A DNA stretch of 6,823 nucleotides from Nocardioidaceae bacterium (lineage in GTDB: Bacteria; Actinomycetota; Actinomycetes; Propionibacteriales; Nocardioidaceae). The position numbers were made by a program, and so were the translations under genes. Below, one piece after another: positions 5,237-6,823 of this stretch (positions within the stretch are counted from its first letter, which is position 1; each line of letters starts with the position of its first letter). The notes under the pieces are model-generated. The model was given only the letters and a program-made list of their open reading frames with translations. It was not told the origin of the DNA and ran no database searches. The stretch covers positions 1 through 6,823 of the forward strand of contig JACCUS010000370.1 of assembly GCA_013811715.1 (NCBI GenBank). The letters are read 5' to 3'.

Positions 5237-6214
5237 ATGCTCTCCGATGACGACGCACGCACCCTGCTTCGAGAGGCAGCAGCCACGGTCGACGTAGCGG
5301 CAGAAGCTCCCGGCTTGCTGGCAACCGCCAAGCGATCGCGTAACGCGCGCCTAGGAGCTCTCGCGGCCGCGGCGGCCGCAGTCACAGCCATTGCCGCTGG
5401 GGGCATCGGGGTTGGACTGGGTTGGCTTGAATCCACCGGCTCACCTGGACCGGCCACAACGACCGGCTCCAGCCCCAGCGACCAGAGGAGCAGTGACCGC
5501 ACGCCCCGCAACTCCGTGCGCACTGGGGAGCCGCGGCCCAGGATGGTCACCGTGCCCGTCCTCGCGGGTTACACCCAGCGACAGGCGGTTCGCCGGGTGG
5601 AGGACTGGGGGCTGAGGGCGGAGGTCAGCATCGAACCGGCTGGCTGCATCCCCGAGGGGGAGGTCACCATGTCCGTGCCGGAGGCCGGCACCCGTCTGGA
5701 GGAAACCAGCAAAGTCATCGTGGTCGTTTCCGCCGGCGGGTCCGCCATGATGCCGAGCGACAAGGTCTGCACGGATGGGATCGCCTCCCAGCACGACCGC
5801 AGGATCGCGGAGCTCCTCAGGAGGTTCGCGCACAAACCTCGGATCTCGAACGCGCCGTTCGCTCCCGAGGTTCGGCTCGGTCTAGGCGACCAGCTCCATC
5901 AGCAGGTGCCTGAGCGGCAACTGCACGATGCGAGTGCCTGGCGGATCTGCACGCCGTACGCCGAGCGAAGTTGCCCCATGTCGGCGCTCACCACACTGGC
6001 CCAGATGGAGGATGCAACTGTCAACGCGCTGCGCGACCCCCAGGACCGCTGCTTCGCCGGTGCCCAACCAGCGGGGCTGGCTGGCCTGCGCGTGATCCGG
6101 ATCGAACCAGTGCTGCCTCGCGACGCCAGCTGCAGCTCCTACGCCAGTGTCGACATCTACGTCAGCGAGGTCGGTCAGATCACGTCGGTCGTGCTCCGTT
6201 TCGGCTCACCCTGA
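5237..6214 (+). CDS. Single-pass membrane protein with PASTA domain, putative anti-sigma regulator
   Basis: Seen: 325 residues. A short cytoplasmic N-terminus (1-38, MLSDDDARTLLREAAATVDV onward) ends in a basic patch, followed by one membrane segment (39-63, alanine/glycine-rich) and a Ser/Thr/Pro/Arg-rich linker (66-103). A PASTA domain follows (about 105-166: VPVLAGYTQRQAV, WGLRAEV, CIPEGEV, SVPEAGTRLEETSKVIVVVSAG). The C-terminal part (167-325) is not recognised. Cysteines at 137, 178, 238, 246, 272 and 299 could form disulfides outside the cell. Known: PASTA domains in PknB-type kinases and penicillin-binding proteins bind or sense peptidoglycan or beta-lactams; SigE-type ECF genes are often followed by small membrane proteins of this form. 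Inferred: it restrains the sigma factor and responds to the cell wall. It lacks an HxxxCxxC zinc motif, and the cytoplasmic part is shorter than classical anti-sigma domains, so sigma binding is unproven. The start is 3 bases after the sigma stop, with GGGGTGGA 6 bases upstream. Confidence 0.88.
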   Translation: MLSDDDARTLLREAAATVDVAAEAPGLLATAKRSRNARLGALAAAAAAVTAIAAGGIGVGLGWLESTGSPGPATTTGSSPSDQRSSDRTPRNSVRTGEPRPRMVTVPVLAGYTQRQAVRRVEDWGLRAEVSIEPAGCIPEGEVTMSVPEAGTRLEETSKVIVVVSAGGSAMMPSDKVCTDGIASQHDRRIAELLRRFAHKPRISNAPFAPEVRLGLGDQLHQQVPERQLHDASAWRICTPYAERSCPMSALTTLAQMEDATVNALRDPQDRCFAGAQPAGLAGLRVIRIEPVLPRDASCSSYASVDIYVSEVGQITSVVLRFGSP

Positions 6215-6215
6215 C

Positions 6216-6823
6216 TCATCGCTCTTCCAGTTCCGCGACTCGAACAGCTGCCTCGTCTCGCGCATGTTCCGCCTCACGGACAGCGTCGAACGCACGATCG
6301 AGGCGGGCGCGGGCGCAGAGCATGGCCCGGTCTGCGGCTGCCGCTTTCGAATCGGCAGCCTCTAGCTCGGCCCGCAGCCGGTCGGTCTCCCGCTGCGCCG
6401 TCTGCAGAGCATCTTCTGCCTGCTCGGTCTCGGCCGCTGCGTCCTTGTGATCGGCCCGCGCTGTCTCGAGCGCGTCCTCGGCTTCGCCCAGGTCACGCTC
6501 GGCTGCCTTCCGCCGGCGGGCGGTGAGGTCCGTGTCCTCCGCGACCGTGCCGTTGTCAGCCGCGCCGGCCTGAGTGGCCGGTGCGGGCCGGCCAGACCAG
6601 GAACCGTCGGCTGGCTCGCCGAAGCCGGCGTACTCGACCGCGCGCGAGAGCCGGCCAGCCAGCACCGCGTCGGCAACCCGAGCATCGGCGAGGCTCGCGT
6701 CCAGGGTCTGCCGCACTTCGGTGGCGACAGCCTCGCTCACCCGCTGCCCCCTGGCAGCACCGAGGCTGCGGGCCTGCTGCATGAGCGCGTGCACCGCCTG
6801 GTGTCGTTGCTGGGTCAGCGCAC
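6216..6823 (-). CDS. Actinobacterial coiled-coil protein of unknown function (5' end outside window)
   Basis: Seen: the frame is open from the right edge to TGA at 6218-6216, giving about 201 residues; the GTG at 6794 is in frame but is probably internal, since coding-like sequence continues to the edge. The visible N-terminal part (HALMQQARSLGAARG, then SLADARVADAVLAGRLSRAV and YAGFGEP) is compact, followed by a variable Ala/Gly linker. The last 100 residues or so are Ala/Glu/Arg/Asp-rich and clearly coiled-coil. Known from memory of the family: actinobacteria carry many hypothetical proteins with a helical N-terminal part, a VRAGRLTR-like stretch and a C-terminal coiled coil; their role is unknown. 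Convergent with the PASTA gene, the stops being one base apart. I assign no function. The low-complexity C-terminus will match many unrelated coiled-coil proteins. Confidence 0.75.
   Translation of the reverse strand, partial: ALTQQRHQAVHALMQQARSLGAARGQRVSEAVATEVRQTLDASLADARVADAVLAGRLSRAVEYAGFGEPADGSWSGRPAPATQAGAADNGTVAEDTDLTARRRKAAERDLGEAEDALETARADHKDAAAETEQAEDALQTAQRETDRLRAELEAADSKAAAADRAMLCARARLDRAFDAVREAEHARDEAAVRVAELEER

Overview
The window is high-GC DNA with GTG starts, strong G/C bias at third codon positions and actinobacterial protein families: a paired dynamin-like/YfjP-like GTPase set, a PrsW-family protease with a basic C-terminal tail, a SigE-type ECF sigma factor and an alanine/arginine-rich coiled-coil protein. 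I read it as chromosomal DNA of an actinomycete. A Nocardioides-like relative is only a guess.

Left part (1-4326, minus strand): three genes read right to left. First is a multi-pass PrsW-family membrane metalloprotease (4326-3100). After 68 bases comes a dynamin-like GTPase with a C-terminal hydrophobic hairpin (3031-1313). A second, apparently soluble GTPase follows (1316 to beyond the left edge). The two GTPase genes overlap by 4 bases (GTGA), so they are almost certainly translationally coupled and probably work as a pair at the membrane. PrsW may be co-transcribed with them.

Centre (4327-4726, 400 bases without a long gene): it holds a complete tRNA-Arg(UCU) on the plus strand, with an unusual D-loop. 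On the PrsW side lie a candidate leaderless promoter, a second -10-like element inside a 7-bp inverted repeat, and a possible 22-codon upstream ORF. On the sigma-factor side lie two hairpins and a candidate ECF-type promoter.

Right part (4727-6214, plus strand): an ECF sigma factor gene followed 3 bases later by a single-pass membrane protein with a short cytoplasmic N-terminus, an extracytoplasmic PASTA domain and a six-cysteine protein, four of the cysteines falling in the C-terminal region. The arrangement fits a sigma factor with a membrane regulator that senses the cell wall. This pair uses more A/T-ending and AGG codons than the left-hand genes. A convergent coiled-coil gene (6216 to beyond the right edge) ends one base from the PASTA gene.

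Possible system: PrsW proteins are known in Bacillus to start cleavage of the anti-sigma factor RsiW. Here a PrsW-type protease lies divergently next to an ECF sigma/membrane PASTA pair and upstream of membrane-remodelling GTPases. A cell-envelope stress pathway joining wall sensing, proteolysis and membrane repair is an attractive but unproven reading. The tRNA between the two halves and their differing codon use argue that they may simply be neighbours.
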